Assembly (NCBI GenBank): GCA_024734495.1
Contig: JALMQS010000416.1
Location: 1 to 64,000 of the forward strand
DNA length: 64,000 nt
Direction of reading: 5' to 3'
Source: Forficula auricularia
Lineage: Eukaryota > Arthropoda > Insecta > Dermaptera > Forficulidae
Positions within the stretch are counted from its first letter, which is position 1; each line of letters opens with the position of its first letter. This document shows positions 10,214-21,475 of the stretch, one piece after another. The translations under genes and the position numbers were made by a program. The notes below the pieces were generated by a model. That model saw only the letters and a list, made by a program, of their open reading frames with translations, was not told the DNA's origin and made no database searches.

Positions 10214-10950
10214 TTCTATTTTTAACCGACTTCAAAAAAGGAGGAGGTTCTCTATTCGACTGAATTTTTTTTTTGTGCCTATGTTACCTCATATCTCCGC
10301 CAATTGTCAACCGATTTTGAAAATTTTTTTGCATTGGGTCCAGTCTAGCTTCCGATTGGTCCCATTTTTCTTTCGAATTTTTTTCATAGGTATTAGACCT
10401 TTTTATTAGGTTTGTTTAGACCTAACCTCTTTGTTTATGAACCGATTTCGATGGTTCTTTCTTTATCCGAAAGGGGGTGTCTTAGGATGGTGTCATATTA
10501 ATTTGGTCAAGTTCTGATGATATAATCACTATTAATAACATCACTAAAAAGAGAAAAATAAAAATTTTTAAGAAAAAAATAAAACCGACTTCAAAAAATT
10601 AAATGCAACAAATATAAAAATACACTAAAAGGTATAAAATAATTATTATCTTATTTAGTTACAACTAAACTACGAAATATTAATATGAAATTACTTTTTG
10701 AAGTCGGTGCCAAACATATACCTTTTATGAATCGCACTCGACGGATCTTACTTAGTACGTTTGGCGGGTACGCTCGCTTATAGGTATAGTTTGTTTGGCA
10801 CCGACTTTAAAAAGTAATTTCATATTAATATTTCGTAGTTTAGTTGTAACTAAATAAGATAATAATTATTTTATACCTTTTAGTGTATTTTTATATTTGT
10901 TGCATTTAATTTTTTGAAGTCGGTTTTTATTTTTTTCTTAAAAATTTTTT
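10214..10950 (+). mobile_element. Foldback repeat family A, copy 6 (plus, right of COX7A2L)
   Basis: Full copy with AACCGACTTC start, short T-run, CATATCTCCGCC block and palindromic 3' half. Inverted relative to the copy at 8838-9436, so the COX7A2L gene lies in the loop of a potential hairpin. Confidence 0.8.
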
Positions 10951-11126
10951 TTTGTAAGAAGTGATTACTGTTCTGTTCTGTATTGATAAGGTTGTTATTA
11001 AAAGAGAAAAAATTGTGTTTTTTGTGAATGTGCCAAATATCTTTTGAAAATTGTATTCTGATAGCCTTCAATGGTAACGAAGGTAAGAAGAAAATTTAAA
11101 CGAATGTGTGACATGACTATTTGAAG

Positions 11127-11164
11127 CCCTGAAGAAGTCGGCAAAGTCGACGAAACGTTGGTGG
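11127..11164 (+). ncRNA. Hammerhead-type motif (solo)
   Basis: CTGAAGA at 11129, one extra A, stem II GTCG/CGAC, GAAACGTT, then GGTGG. GCC before the core can pair with GGT after it. No inverted partner is seen nearby, unlike the other copies. Confidence 0.5.
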
Positions 11165-11214
11165 ATAAATAAAAAAGTCACACATAAAAAAATAAGATCT
11201 TATGTTTTTATCTA

Positions 11215-11340
11215 TGTTTATTATCCTTTTTAATCACGTAGTTTTAGTTTTTTAGTTATAACTCGAGTTCTAATTGAGCTAAAATCAAGTGGTAATTTGA
11301 AAATCAAAGAGGAAGCTATTTTCTATTACGTCAACAAAAT
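11215..11340. repeat. Right arm end of the 6-kb palindrome
   Basis: Reverse complement of 4995-5115. Between 11340 and 11640 the only notable block is GGCCACATCAGAAC (also at 48620 and 57912), a piece of another dispersed repeat; no gene is seen. Confidence 0.65.
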
Positions 11341-11674
11341 AGGTATGGTAAAGTCAAGTGGATGGCCACATCAGAACATGTCAGCTTATTTTTATAAGCA
11401 ATCAAATTCAAAACTCTCTGTGTCACAATTCAATAACGTCAAAAAGTGAATTTCCCGATTCAAATAATATTTTTCACCTATCCTATTTAAATTAAATTAA
11501 AAATCAGAATTCTAAACAAAACTTTTTTTTTGTTAATTTAAACAACTTTTTTGTTTTTCTTAATCAAACAAATCTTCAAAAATCTAAATTTATTAGTTTC
11601 GATAAAGAAATTAGCCTAAATGTTTATTAACCGGCGTTAACTCAAGTTCGTTCGAAGAATTCAGACAGAGAGAG

Positions 11675-12080
11675 AAAAAAGGTAGATAAGGGGGTGGTAG
11701 GGGGCTGAGGGGGCGGGGGACAGGGGGCAGGGGTTGAAAAAAAGGGAATGTTGTCGAGAAACGTGCCTCTGAGCCGGGCAAAGGAAAACTTATTCCCTGG
11801 GGATTCCCCGGCTGTCTGCACGTTAAGTGAAGGCAGGCAGACGCTGCTCCTATACCTGGCCCCCGCCCCCCCCCCCCCGGACCCCCCGACGTCTAACGTT
11901 TCTAAGACAGGCACGCTCATTTAATCTAATCGCATGGCTATAAAGAAGTGCGCTTCTTGCTTCACTTTCTAGCAAACGCCCCGGGTTTTCCCCGAATTTT
12001 TCGCTAACAAGAACAAATGTGGCATACAAAGCGATTGGCCCACTCACGCCCTTTGCCCTTACCCTCCTTTTCGCTCTTGC
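11675..12080. other. GC-rich unique island
   Basis: About 400 bp of high GC content in a very AT-rich context, with G runs at 11690-11735 and a C run at 11860-11880. No copy was found elsewhere in the window. The two short overlapping ORFs are skewed and do not look real. The sequence could be a promoter or non-coding first exon; a donor-like AAG/GTATTT follows at about 12167. From 12080 to 12350 nothing else is seen. Confidence 0.4.
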
Positions 12081-12353
12081 TTTATTCTTGCCCTCTAATT
12101 GAGATTTAAATTCACAAACATCAACAACAACAACAACCTCTATAGATTATCATCGCGAACTACGTAAGGTATTTACTTACCGGATTAATTGATTTATTAT
12201 ATATTTAGTTATTTATTTTTTTAACTTTCTATAGTTTTTGTGAATTATATTGAACCTGCTTCGAAACATCCTGCTCGCCAGGGGCGGGGGTTCCGCACCT
12301 TGGGCTCCGTACTTGGTTTTAAGATAATAATTTAAATTTCCTAATTTTATTAC

Positions 12354-12530
12354 CTGGAACACCGAGCGATGCTCGATAAATTTTTCTTTAGTTAAAAACG
12401 ATATATTAATATTATTTTTAATTTTTAATTAAAGTAAAAATGTCGATTTTTAATCGTAGCCAAAATAAAATAAAACTCAATTTATATTTTTTCCAACGTT
12501 TACACCCGCTATAGGTATGGCCTTCATCAT
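12354..12530 (-). repeat. 3' end of a Helitron-like relative
   Basis: Carries CCGAGCGATGCTCG, a hairpin like the 3' terminal hairpins of the Helitron-like family, followed (in plus orientation) by AAAAACGATATATTAATATT, also found at 27998. 12530-12650 shows nothing recognisable. Confidence 0.35.
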
Positions 12531-12669
12531 GCGCGGAAATCAAGGGGGAGCGATGAGAGCAAACGCCCCTCCAAAGCATTGGAGATCAGCATTTTTTTTA
12601 TTTATGTTTATATATAGAAAATTGTTTTTTGTTATAACATCCTAAATTTTAAAATTGAAGAAAATAAAA

Positions 12670-12825
12670 TTGTATGTCGAGGGGAGACGGCGTGATACAC
12701 CCCCCCCCGACTTTGTCAATTTGATCAGTTCGATCATCTTGCCAAGATCAAAAGTAGATCTTATATACCGGCGACCGCTCCCCCCCCCCCAAATCAGAGG
12801 TCTGGATCCGCGTCTGGCCTTCATC
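12670..12825. repeat. Degenerate relative of the hAT MITE at 63415
   Basis: Shares an AAAGTAGATCTTATAT-like core, long C runs and CTGGATCCGCG near its right end with the better preserved element at 63415-63814. Terminal repeats are not complete. Confidence 0.35.
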
Positions 12826-12892
12826 AAGAGTTATCACTGGGCACAAAGTTTTGAATGTAATTACAATAATAAAAATAATACTAAATAAACTA

Positions 12893-12928
12893 TACAGTTT
12901 CGGTCACCACTGGTTGACCATCCTCAGT
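12893..12928 (-). ncRNA. Hammerhead-type motif (outer, minus)
   Basis: Minus strand CTGAGGA, extra T, stem II GGTCA/TGACC, GAAAC, stem III ACT/AGT with loop GTAT. Same as the plus-strand partner at 14022. Confidence 0.55.
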
Positions 12929-13071
12929 AGTTCTAAAATTGAAATGAAACATTAGTATTTACTAAGATTGGAGTAATTTTTGGAGACGGACTGATAAGTG
13001 AATTAAGTGGATATTGATGAGGCAGTCCAAAAAAGAAGTAGATAATTTACACTATCTTTTTATTCATAAAA

Positions 13072-13108
13072 CCGACGTTTCGGAGGCTATTCCCTCCTTC
13101 TTCAGGGT
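13072..13108 (-). ncRNA. Hammerhead-type motif (inner, minus)
   Basis: Minus strand CTGAAGA, extra A, stem II GGAGG/CCTCC, GAAACGTC, GGTTTT. Stem I is shorter than in the 6622 copy because the 5' flank reads AGACC. Confidence 0.55.
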
Positions 13109-13802
13109 CTGTAATTAATTAGAATGGATTTGGCCATCATTACAATCAAGATCATTACAAATTATTTTTTTATATAAATACAATTAATATATAATTATAT
13201 GGAATACAATTTTTTAATCAATAATATTCTACTCACTTTGAAAAGTCATGTGAAGGAAATCCAATGGCATTCCCTCTGTCTCCTCTTTCAGTGGCAATAA
13301 TAATAATAATATCTCGTATTTCATTCTCAGCAGAATTATAATGTAAAAATGATTTGGAAATATTTTTTTTTTAATATAAGTGCATATCATTAGCCTCAAT
13401 CCCCTCTCAGATAAACCCTGCGCAAAGCAGTTGTGCGCATAATTATTTATTTATATAGTACAACAATATGTATTTTACTTTAAATTATACTTTACATATA
13501 TATATATATATATACAAATTTTTTTTTATAAATCATTCATTTATTTATCTTATTTCATTATTATTATTTTTTTTTCTCCCTCATAAATCTTAAAAAGGTT
13601 TGTCAAGTGTTTAAAATAAAATTACGAATTTACTATTTACAATTATTTACATATTATCTATTTACATTGTTATATTTTAATTATTCAAGTTTTAGATCAG
13701 CAATTATGCCGTCCCAACAAATACTCAGGTCTATTATGTCCGTTCTGTAATTTACGGCACGTGGCAAGAGATTTTTATAGCTATCATTTCATTAATTACA
13801 GA

Positions 13803-13840
13803 CCCTGAAGAAGGAGGGAATAGCCTCCGAAACGTCGGTT
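13803..13840 (+). ncRNA. Hammerhead-type motif (inner, plus)
   Basis: CTGAAGA at 13805-13811, stem II GGAGG/CCTCC, GAAACGTC, GGTTTT. Inverted partner of 13072-13108. Confidence 0.55.
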
Positions 13841-14021
13841 TTATGAATAAAAAGATAGTGTAAATTATCTCTTCTTTTTTTGGACTGCCTCATCAATATC
13901 CACTTAATTTTATTTACATTTTTTCCTTTTTATAGAGAATTATATAACACAATAAAATATACAATAGTTTGAAATCATACATACATCTCGTTCAAGAACC
14001 GGAATTTGTCAATTTTAGAAC

Positions 14022-14058
14022 TACTGAGGATGGTCAACCAGTGGTGACCGAAACTGTA
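14022..14058 (+). ncRNA. Hammerhead-type motif (outer, plus)
   Basis: CTGAGGA at 14024-14030, extra T, stem II GGTCA/TGACC, GAAAC, then a possible intramolecular stem III ACT/AGT and cleavage side GTT. Stem I is weak. Confidence 0.55.
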
Positions 14059-14235
14059 TAGTTTATCAATTGTTAGTTATTGAAATTATTGTTTTATTAT
14101 ATTTGTGACAAAAACAACCCTTCAATTTAATAAGAAAATTTGAATCAAGTCTCTTAAACTCTGGAAGAATTTTTAATAGTTGACCCTTTTAAATCCTGAA
14201 GGAGTGCGCTCTTCTTCGAATTGTCGGATTTTTTA

Positions 14236-14612
14236 AGAGAATGAAATTGTAATTTTAATAAATTATCTTATAGAAAATATAAAAATACATTCAATTAATT
14301 AAAATGCCTAATTTTAATATATAATAATATTTGTAATGAATTATTAATGAGAGTTAAACATTTTAAAACCAATTATTTATTTAAAGGAAATTGAATAAAA
14401 ATGTAATTATATATTTTTATTCAAACAACCACCTGTGAATAATTATTTCAATTAACAAAAACCTATCATAAACAACTTAGCCGAAGATGAGACCGTGACA
14501 GATCGAATTGTCAAACCAAAAACCTCCTAACCCGTGAATTTCATCCAAATCGTTAGAGCCGTTTTCGATATATATACAAGAATTGATCGTTTAATATAAT
14601 AAGATTTGTTAT
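14236..14612 (-). mobile_element. Helitron-like element, 5' part (minus)
   Basis: Nearly the same sequence as 1-331 in the same orientation, ending at the 5' terminal block (reverse complement of TTATTATATTAAACGATC) near 14612. Truncated at its 3' side. Confidence 0.5.
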
Positions 14613-14681
14613 GAACTATTAGTGGGTTTTAAAATTAAAAAAATCACATCGGCGTCGTTGCGCAATCCAATTATAATAAGT

Positions 14682-15505
14682 AGTACCTGGAGCCACCGAG
14701 CGATGCACGGTAATTCATGCCACCCCCCCCCCCCCCCCGAAACCACACACCTCGCCCCCACCAATGCACCCCCACTCCACCACACCCTACCCCAACCACG
14801 ACTCCCACCCCCGGATCCCCTACAACTGCACCCCTCCTCCTGCACCTCCCACATCCACTCCACCCCGCACCCAGTTTTTGCATTTCTAGCTTTCTAATGG
14901 TCCACATATATATTATGTGTCTATTTGTTTACTCGTACACCAATTTGCCCACATTCGTTCATATTGATAAACATTATAAAAAATAAATAGGAAAATAATA
15001 ATAAAAAAATAATCGTATAGGATCTGAAATAAAAACATAAAATTAAATAAGATTTGTTTCCAAGTTATATAAAAAAAGCCACTTGAACCACTTTATTTGT
15101 AAACACACCTGTTTTGTTATGATTTAGACACCTGCTAATTAAAAAACAAACAAAAAATTCCTAATTTTAATATAATATATTAATATTTGCTATAACCTAA
15201 TAGTGGGTTTTAAAATTAAAAAAACAATTAATAAATAAAAGATAATTGAAAAAAATGTAAACAAACTTTTTATTGAGATTTTCATCTATCAATAATTACT
15301 TTAATTAAGAAAAGATCAATTAAGATGAAATTTGTCGAGGTCCAGACCTAGCCAGATCGCTTTCTCATCCTTAAAACTTGTTAATATCAATCGTTTCATC
15401 AAAATCGGTAGAGCCGTTATCAAAATAAAAGATACATATATATAATCAAATATATAAACAAATATATATACAATTTATGCTCGTTTAATAAGAGTATATA
15501 AATAG
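14682..15505 (-). mobile_element. Helitron-like element with C-rich (G-rich on its own strand) module
   Basis: On the minus strand it starts near 15505 with TCTTATTAAACGAGC, carries GGTAGAGCCG-type internal sequence, then the skewed tract 14718-14873, and ends with hairpin 14695-14711 and AGGTACT at 14682-14688. The proline-rich ORFs over the tract are artefacts of composition. 15505-15640 shows nothing. Confidence 0.55.
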
Positions 15506-15639
15506 ATAGTATAGATATAGATTTATTAGTAGGACAGCTAAGTATAATCTTAGCTACCTGCGTTAGCTCACTCCTATCAAGTCTAACAACACAATTTACG
15601 GAAATTATACCGAATCTTGGAAAAAGAATTCACTTTTTT

Positions 15640-16335
15640 TACTTTATCCAATGCAAAGCATGGGTAAAGTATTGTAATCGCTCTCGGGGCAAGCGTGGCT
15701 TCAAAGGGTCCTCAGGTAAAGACTACGGAACCCATGGACTCAATTAAAGTCACAAATTGTAGTATTCAATTAGGTTGAATTTTAGCACGTGACGGTTTTG
15801 CCAAAAATTACAAGGGGTCTCGTCGAGAGGCCAAAAAGTGCGATTTTTTCATTTAGTGCGTGCGGATGTATGGATGGATGTATGTTATCGTTTTTTTGGC
15901 CCACGATTTTTTCCACACCGTTGCACCGATTGAAATAAAATTGAAAACCTACCATTAGTTTAACAAAATGAAGCGCTGATTAGTTTTTGGTACATATCGG
16001 CCCACAAACATTAGTACTTTATTTCAGTACTTTTTTAGTTTTTTCTAAATATCTTGAAAATGACTTAACCAATTTTGATGAAATTTAATATCCTAATTAA
16101 GTACCTTGGGGACCACAAAAAAGGTTAAATAAAGTTTTTAGTAAAATTATATTTTAAAGTACTTTACTCTAGAGGTACTTTTTTTAATTTTTTAAATTCT
16201 TTAAAATTTATTCATTTGAAAGTTTTAATATAGCTCATTTAGCCTTGCTTAAGTAAGAATGGATAGGCTTCTCTCTGTGAAATGCTAAAAATTTGGGAGT
16301 AATTTTTATGAGTAACCATAGCAACTGCGTTGTTT
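15640..16335 (+). repeat. Dispersed repeat family B, copy 1
   Basis: Closely matches 25920-26640 in the same orientation, with landmarks AAAGACTACGGAACCCATGG and GCACGTGACGGTTTTGCC. No coding frame is conserved between copies. Family not assigned. Confidence 0.7.
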
Positions 16336-16339
16336 TCTT

Positions 16340-17520
16340 ATCCGTTACCTTTGCTGAAGACAGAGAAATCGATTTTAAACCAAAAATAGCGATTGATTCT
16401 CATCTAGTACTTGAGAAATAATCATTCTATATTGGATTTTTGACGTTTCGGTTTTTATTAGTAACCATTGCTGAAGACATAGAGAAATCGACTTTAAACC
16501 AAAAATAGCGATTGATTCTCATCTAGTACTTGAGGAATAATCATTCTATATTGGATTTTTGACGTTTCGGTTTTTATTAGTAACCATTGCTGAAGACATA
16601 GAGAAATCGACTTTAAACCAAAAATAGCGATTGATTCTCATCTAGTACTTGAGGAATAATCATTCTATATTGGATTTTTGACGTTTCGGTTTTTATTAGT
16701 AACCATTGCTGAAGACATAGAGAAATCGACTTTAAACCAAAAATAGCTATTGATTCTCATCTAGTACTTGAGGAATAATCATTCTATATTGGATTTTTGA
16801 CATTTCGGTTTTTATTGGTAACCATTGCTGAAGACATGGAGGAATCGACTTAAAATAAAAAATAGACATCGATTCTCATCTAATACTTGAGGAATAACAA
16901 TTCTACATTAGGTTTTTGACGTTTCGATTATTATTGGTAACCATTGCTGAAGACATGGAGGAATCGACATAAAATCAAAAATAACGATCGATTCTTATCT
17001 AATACTAGAGGAATAACCTTATTGCATTCCATTTTTGATGTTTTGACCATTAATGGCAACCTCTATTGAAAACGTGGAAGAATCGACTTAAAATCAAAAA
17101 GACTAAATTCATTTTTGGTAAACAACTCAAGTTTGAGTTGTTTGCCATAAAAGAATTTAGTCTTTTGATTTTAAGTCGATTCTTCCACGTTTTCAATAGA
17201 GGTTGCCATTAATGGTCAAAACATCAAAAATCGAATGCAATAAGGTTATTCCTCTAGTATTAGATGAGAATCGATCGTTATTTTTGATTTTAAGTCGATT
17301 CCTCCATGTCTTCAGCAATGGTTACCATAATAATCGAAACGTCAAAAACCTAATGTAGAATTGTTATTCCTCAAGTATTAGATGAGAATCGATGGCTATT
17401 TTTGATTTTAAGTAGATTCCTCTATGTCTTCAGCAATGGTTACAATAATAACCGAAATGTCAAAAATCCATTGTGGAATGGTTATTCCTCGACTCTTAAA
17501 TGAGAATTATTTTTGAATTA
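16340..17520. repeat. Foldback array of 119-bp tandem units
   Basis: The landmark CTGAAGACAT (or its variants) recurs at 16354, 16471, 16590, 16709, 16828, 16947 and about 17066, i.e. a period of 117-119 bp. The array then inverts at a centre near 17132 (AACAACTCAAG/TTTGAGTTGTT), and the right arm repeats about three units in reverse complement to about 17520. Tandem repeats inside inverted arms resemble Drosophila FB or Galileo elements. No ORF. 17520-18040 is AT-rich with a (CT)n run near 17815 and no gene. Confidence 0.85.
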
Positions 17521-18041
17521 ATGTCAATATGATCTACAAATTGCAAGTGATATCTGATTAATAATAAAGGAACAAACATATTAATATTTCAAATGAATTT
17601 GGATAAAGTTTAGCAACGATCCGTTGCAGTTTTTTCTCTAATTTTTTATTAAATTATTTTGTATAATTGTAGTAAATCTCTAGAGTCTGATCCTTTTCCT
17701 CTTCTGGCTAAGCCCTATCCGATTTGCATTTAGCTCAAGCCAATTTACCATATATATAACTGGACATGGACTCTCTCTATCGGAATCAATCGAAATTATA
17801 TTAATCCCCCTCTCTCTCTCTCTCTTCTATCTATAAATATAGTATAGCGATGAAAGGAGAAATGAATGACTAGCCATTTCAAACGGATTAATGATAATCA
17901 AGTGAAAATGCGCAGACCCTCCCCGTCCTCATCAATCATTGCAACTTCCATCCGATTATTCAACTGGCCCTCTGTCGGGATTACCCTACAAACTCACTGA
18001 TTTAAGGGCCAAAAGTATTTCTTTGAAGTTAGAACAAACTA

Positions 18042-18530
18042 TAGAATAAAAATAATTTTTATAAAAAAAAATAAAAGCGACTTCAAAAAACTTAAATGCA
18101 ACAAATAAAATAATAATAACTAAAAAATAAAATAAAATGCACTAAAAGGTATAAAATAATTATTAATTTATTTAGTTACAACTAAACGACGAAATATTAA
18201 CATGAAATTACTTTTGAAGTCGGTGCCAAAACAAACTATACCTATAAGCGAGCGTACCCGTCAAACGTACTAAGTAAGATCCGACAAGTGCGATTCATAA
18301 AATGTATATGTTTGGCACCGACTTCAAAAAGTAATTTCATGTTAATATTTTGTCGTTTAGTTGTAACTAAATAAGATTAATAATTATTTTATACCTTTTA
18401 GTGGATTTTATTTTATTTTTAAGTTATTATTATTTTATTTGTTGCATTTAAGTTTTTTGAAGTCGATTTTATTTTTTTTTATAAAAATTATTTTTATTTT
18501 TCTCTTTTTTAGTGATGTTATTAATAGTGA
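18042..18530 (+). mobile_element. Foldback repeat family A, copy 7 (palindromic half)
   Basis: Arms share TTAGTTACAACTAAACGACG, with the asymmetric centre AACGTACTAAGTAAGATC. A short insertion (AATAATAACTAAAAAATAAA) is present in one arm and mirrored in the other. 18530-20850 holds no recognisable gene. At 19526-19640 a block starting CCAGGGGTGTTAG resembles a mariner end. Confidence 0.7.
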
Positions 18531-20989
18531 CTTAATTTAATACCTTGCATGCATCTTGTAAGAGAAATTGTCGGGCGAATGAATCAGAAAATGATAATAA
18601 AATTCAATTCATAAATATAGAAATTCTCTCGAAACGTTTGCGGGTTTTAAATGAATGTTTTAAGATTTTTTTTTATAAAACATTTTATTTATTATAATTT
18701 CGATTATTTGCTCATAAGAATTGGAGATTTACGTTATTTCGTCGTTGATCATATCATCAGAACTTGACCAAATTAATAATAGGTCACCATCCCTATAAGA
18801 TACCCCCTTTCTAATAAAAAAATTCGCGGATCTGAGCCTTCAAAAATCGGCATCCGCAACATCCCTGTTATGTATATAACATTTCAATTTCATTGCGGCG
18901 ACAGGAATGGGGGTTTCTTACTGTTGTTATTCGGAACACTGAAAAAAGATACAAATTTTTGTATAATGATTGTAGAATTTTGTATAAGAGTGATTTCATT
19001 CGCTTGATTAAATCCCCCCCCCGTCCCTATTTCTTTTATCTATAATACTCTATCCTAGAATAGTAGACAATAATTTCACATTAAATATATTGGTAGATAG
19101 CTGACTGGAATCTAAGAGAATTTATAGAATACAAGTTTCAACGGGAAATATATGAGAGAGAAGGGAAATAAAAAAATAAAAAAAAATGTGGGGGGTGGTG
19201 GGTGGCAAAGGTAGAATAGAGGGCGGCGATGTGGAAGTATTAGAGCCCCTCCGACAGATTTATCGTCGCAGAGGACAATATATCACCAGAGCGTCATCTC
19301 TATCTAATATACTAACTCAGGCTTGGGCTCTAAAAATAATATTTATTAACAAATCAAAAGAGAGATCATTTTCAACATTATTATTATTATTAGTAGTAGG
19401 AGTAGTAGTATATAAATATTTGTCAGGCATTTTGTCAAAGGTTTCTTTAACTTTAAATCAATCACTATCAGCTCAAGACAAATTTACGTTAATTCTATTT
19501 GAAAATGTTAACTACTATCTATATACCAGGGGTGTTAGTTGAAATTTGCCGGTTTTACTAATAGATGTCGCTAGAGGTATGTATACATTTCTATGATTTG
19601 GCACTGTCATATTTTTCTAGTGACATTAACCTTCAAAAATACACAAGTTACATTCTCCCAAAATAATAGCGTTGGACGCGCCAAAGCGATCCTATGTAAT
19701 GGCGGACTTACTCAGCGTGAATCGAAGTTTAACTCTTAATTGCTAACTCTATGACACCGGTCACATGATCCAAACAATACTAATTAATATTTTATTTTTT
19801 CTCATTATTAATAATTAGTTGTTTATTAAAAAGCAAACAAGCCACATCGGAACGACTCAAGCTGAACCTTTTCATACATTTTACTCGAGTTAATCGTTTC
19901 CCTGCCAGCCAGAAATCAATCTACAACATATCAAGTGATTTTACAAATAATTGCATTCATTTTCCAAGAAGATTTCTCGCAGCTAGCAGCGACCGACCGC
20001 CTAGGATCTCAAACCATTGCTCAAAGGTTCTCAGACTTATTTTTTTCATAACACATAAATGTTTTTTCGTTTCCAAATCCATTTACTTACATGCTATTTC
20101 TATTAAAAGAAATACTGACTATTTCAACAGGAGGTTTATCTCACTAACACTAACTAGCTAATCTTATTCATATCATTGACTTAAACAAATACATTTTCCT
20201 TCATAATTGATCTGTACGTTCATCTGTTTTTACATTATCTATATTCCAGACAAACTATTCAAATCTAATATTATCAACTCTCTTTTAAATAAGAACTCTT
20301 TGGATTTCAAAACCTATGGACTAAATCTATTCATAAAAAATAGTTTTAGATAACATTGTAACAAACCGATAATTAGCGATTATTAATTAAGATAATTAAT
20401 AAGCACACATATAAACCCACACAGACCAATTAAGATAATTGCTATTTAATTGGTTCCTATTACTCATACTATTATTTAATTATAATTAACTATCTTTAAA
20501 CAAAGTATTATTTGTAATATTATTTTTTATTCAAAACAAAACAAAACAAAGGATTGAATTTATTTCTTAAGCAAATTAATTATCTTGTAATTATTACATC
20601 AAATTCAAATTATAACATAACATTATCTTGTAAATTTTTGTTGACTGAACTATATTCGATTATTCTCCAATAAAATAATTAAACTTGTTATTTTCCAAAC
20701 TAAATATTTTGCTCAATCGTTTATTGTCCATCTTATTATTTGTTTTAATATTTCAGCACCTTTTTGTGAATAAAACCTTCTGCGTCTAGATCACACAAAC
20801 TTAACTTTATTTATAACTAACTAACTTTTCAATCTTACATACAATAAAAGTTTGTATCTGGTTGACCAACTGGTGGACGGAGTCACATAAATGACAAATT
20901 GATTTTTGTATCAGTGTCACATTTTTAGAATTTTCAAGCACTTTCACAGTTGGCCGTTCCAAGCGTCATAGTTGTTTACCTCAGTGAAT

Positions 20990-21264
20990 ATGTCGAGTTT
21001 CGTTCCAAGTAAATCGCATTTTCGGCATTCGTTGCTTTTCTTATTTCATCTAAAAGATAAAAGCAGCTGAAGCTCATCGGTTGCTGGTAGAAACTTATGG
21101 TGAACATACTCCATTGATTAGAACATGTGAGACATGGTTTCGTCAATTTAAAAGTGGAGATTTCGATTTAACAGACAATGAACATCCTGGTGCGGCGAAA
21201 AAGTTCGAAGACGAGGAATTGCAGGCGTTATTGGATGAAGACCCTACCCAATCGCAACAAAAGT
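20990..21264 (+). pseudogene. mariner transposase, N-terminal fragment
   Basis: From the ATG at 20990 the frame gives MSSFVPSKSHFRHSLL. It is then shifted near 21060 and continues as LLVETYGEHTPLIRTCETWF, GDFDLTDNEHPG and KKFEDEELQALLDEDPTQ. These are the two helix-turn-helix motifs of a mariner transposase (DNA binding to the terminal repeats). The D,D34D catalytic domain is absent. The copy is cut at about 21264 by a fragment of the DUF4817 transposon (21262-21312). The 5' leader 20900-20990 is also mariner-like. Confidence 0.85.
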
Positions 21265-21313
21265 TGTTCAGTTTTTTTTAGTAGATTCAGAATATATACA
21301 GAAACATATAGTT

Positions 21314-21443
21314 GAAAAGTTTTTGTTTTGCCGAGAGTAGCAGAGTTGTTGATTCTCAAAGCGAAACAAAGAGGTTGTCCTCTGCTTGATGCAAATAAAC
21401 ATACACACATATATATCGAGATGATATATCTGTATATATATAT
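21314..21443 (+). repeat. Left end of hammerhead-palindrome family C
   Basis: Matches 41020-41165 and 47119-47250 (blocks GTTTTTGTTTTGCCGAGAGT and GAGGTTGTCCTCTGCTTGAT). In the complete copy at 47119 this block leads straight into the hammerhead motif; here a segment of about 1.2 kb is inserted. Confidence 0.7.
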
Positions 21444-21456
21444 ACGAGCTGTTCCA

Positions 21457-21475
21457 GGCGTGCCTTCGGCACGCC
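21457..21475. other. Perfect GC hairpin
   Basis: GGCGTGCCTTCGGCACGCC, an 8-bp GC-rich stem with a 3-nt loop. It lies at the start of the inserted segment 21444-22684 and may be the terminal hairpin of that element. Confidence 0.5.

Larger units (their letters stand above)
12889..14067. repeat. Two-tier palindrome with four hammerhead-type motifs
   Basis: Outer arms 12889-12945 and 14010-14067 are reverse complements (ACTATACAGTTTCGGTCACC). Inner arms about 13012-13115 and 13795-13915 carry the same inner family as 6590-6975. The interior 13245-13345 repeats the PLE-like trace ATERGDRG seen at 6700. 13350-13790 is AT-rich with a (TA)n run at 13497-13515 and no gene. Confidence 0.7.

Noticed and set aside
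14195..14225. CTGAAGGAGTGCG...TTCGAATTGTCGG as a further hammerhead
   Set aside because: The GA of the first box and the GAAA box are altered; at most a decayed relative, so not listed as a feature.
14609..14986. Proline/histidine-rich and glycine-rich ORFs
   Set aside because: They cover the C-rich/G-rich tract of the Helitron-like copy; the same is true at 28148-28470, 39685-39917 and 2091-2414. Reading frames are not kept between copies.
16340..17520. Regular spaced repeats suggestive of an array such as CRISPR
   Set aside because: Units of 119 bp are contiguous with no unique spacers and invert at a centre; this is a foldback in a eukaryotic genome.
19186..19542. 118-codon ORF with a hydrophobic segment
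   Set aside because: No recognisable domain, low-complexity codons, no splice or start context, and a repeat end (CCAGGGGTGTTAG) overlaps its 3' part.
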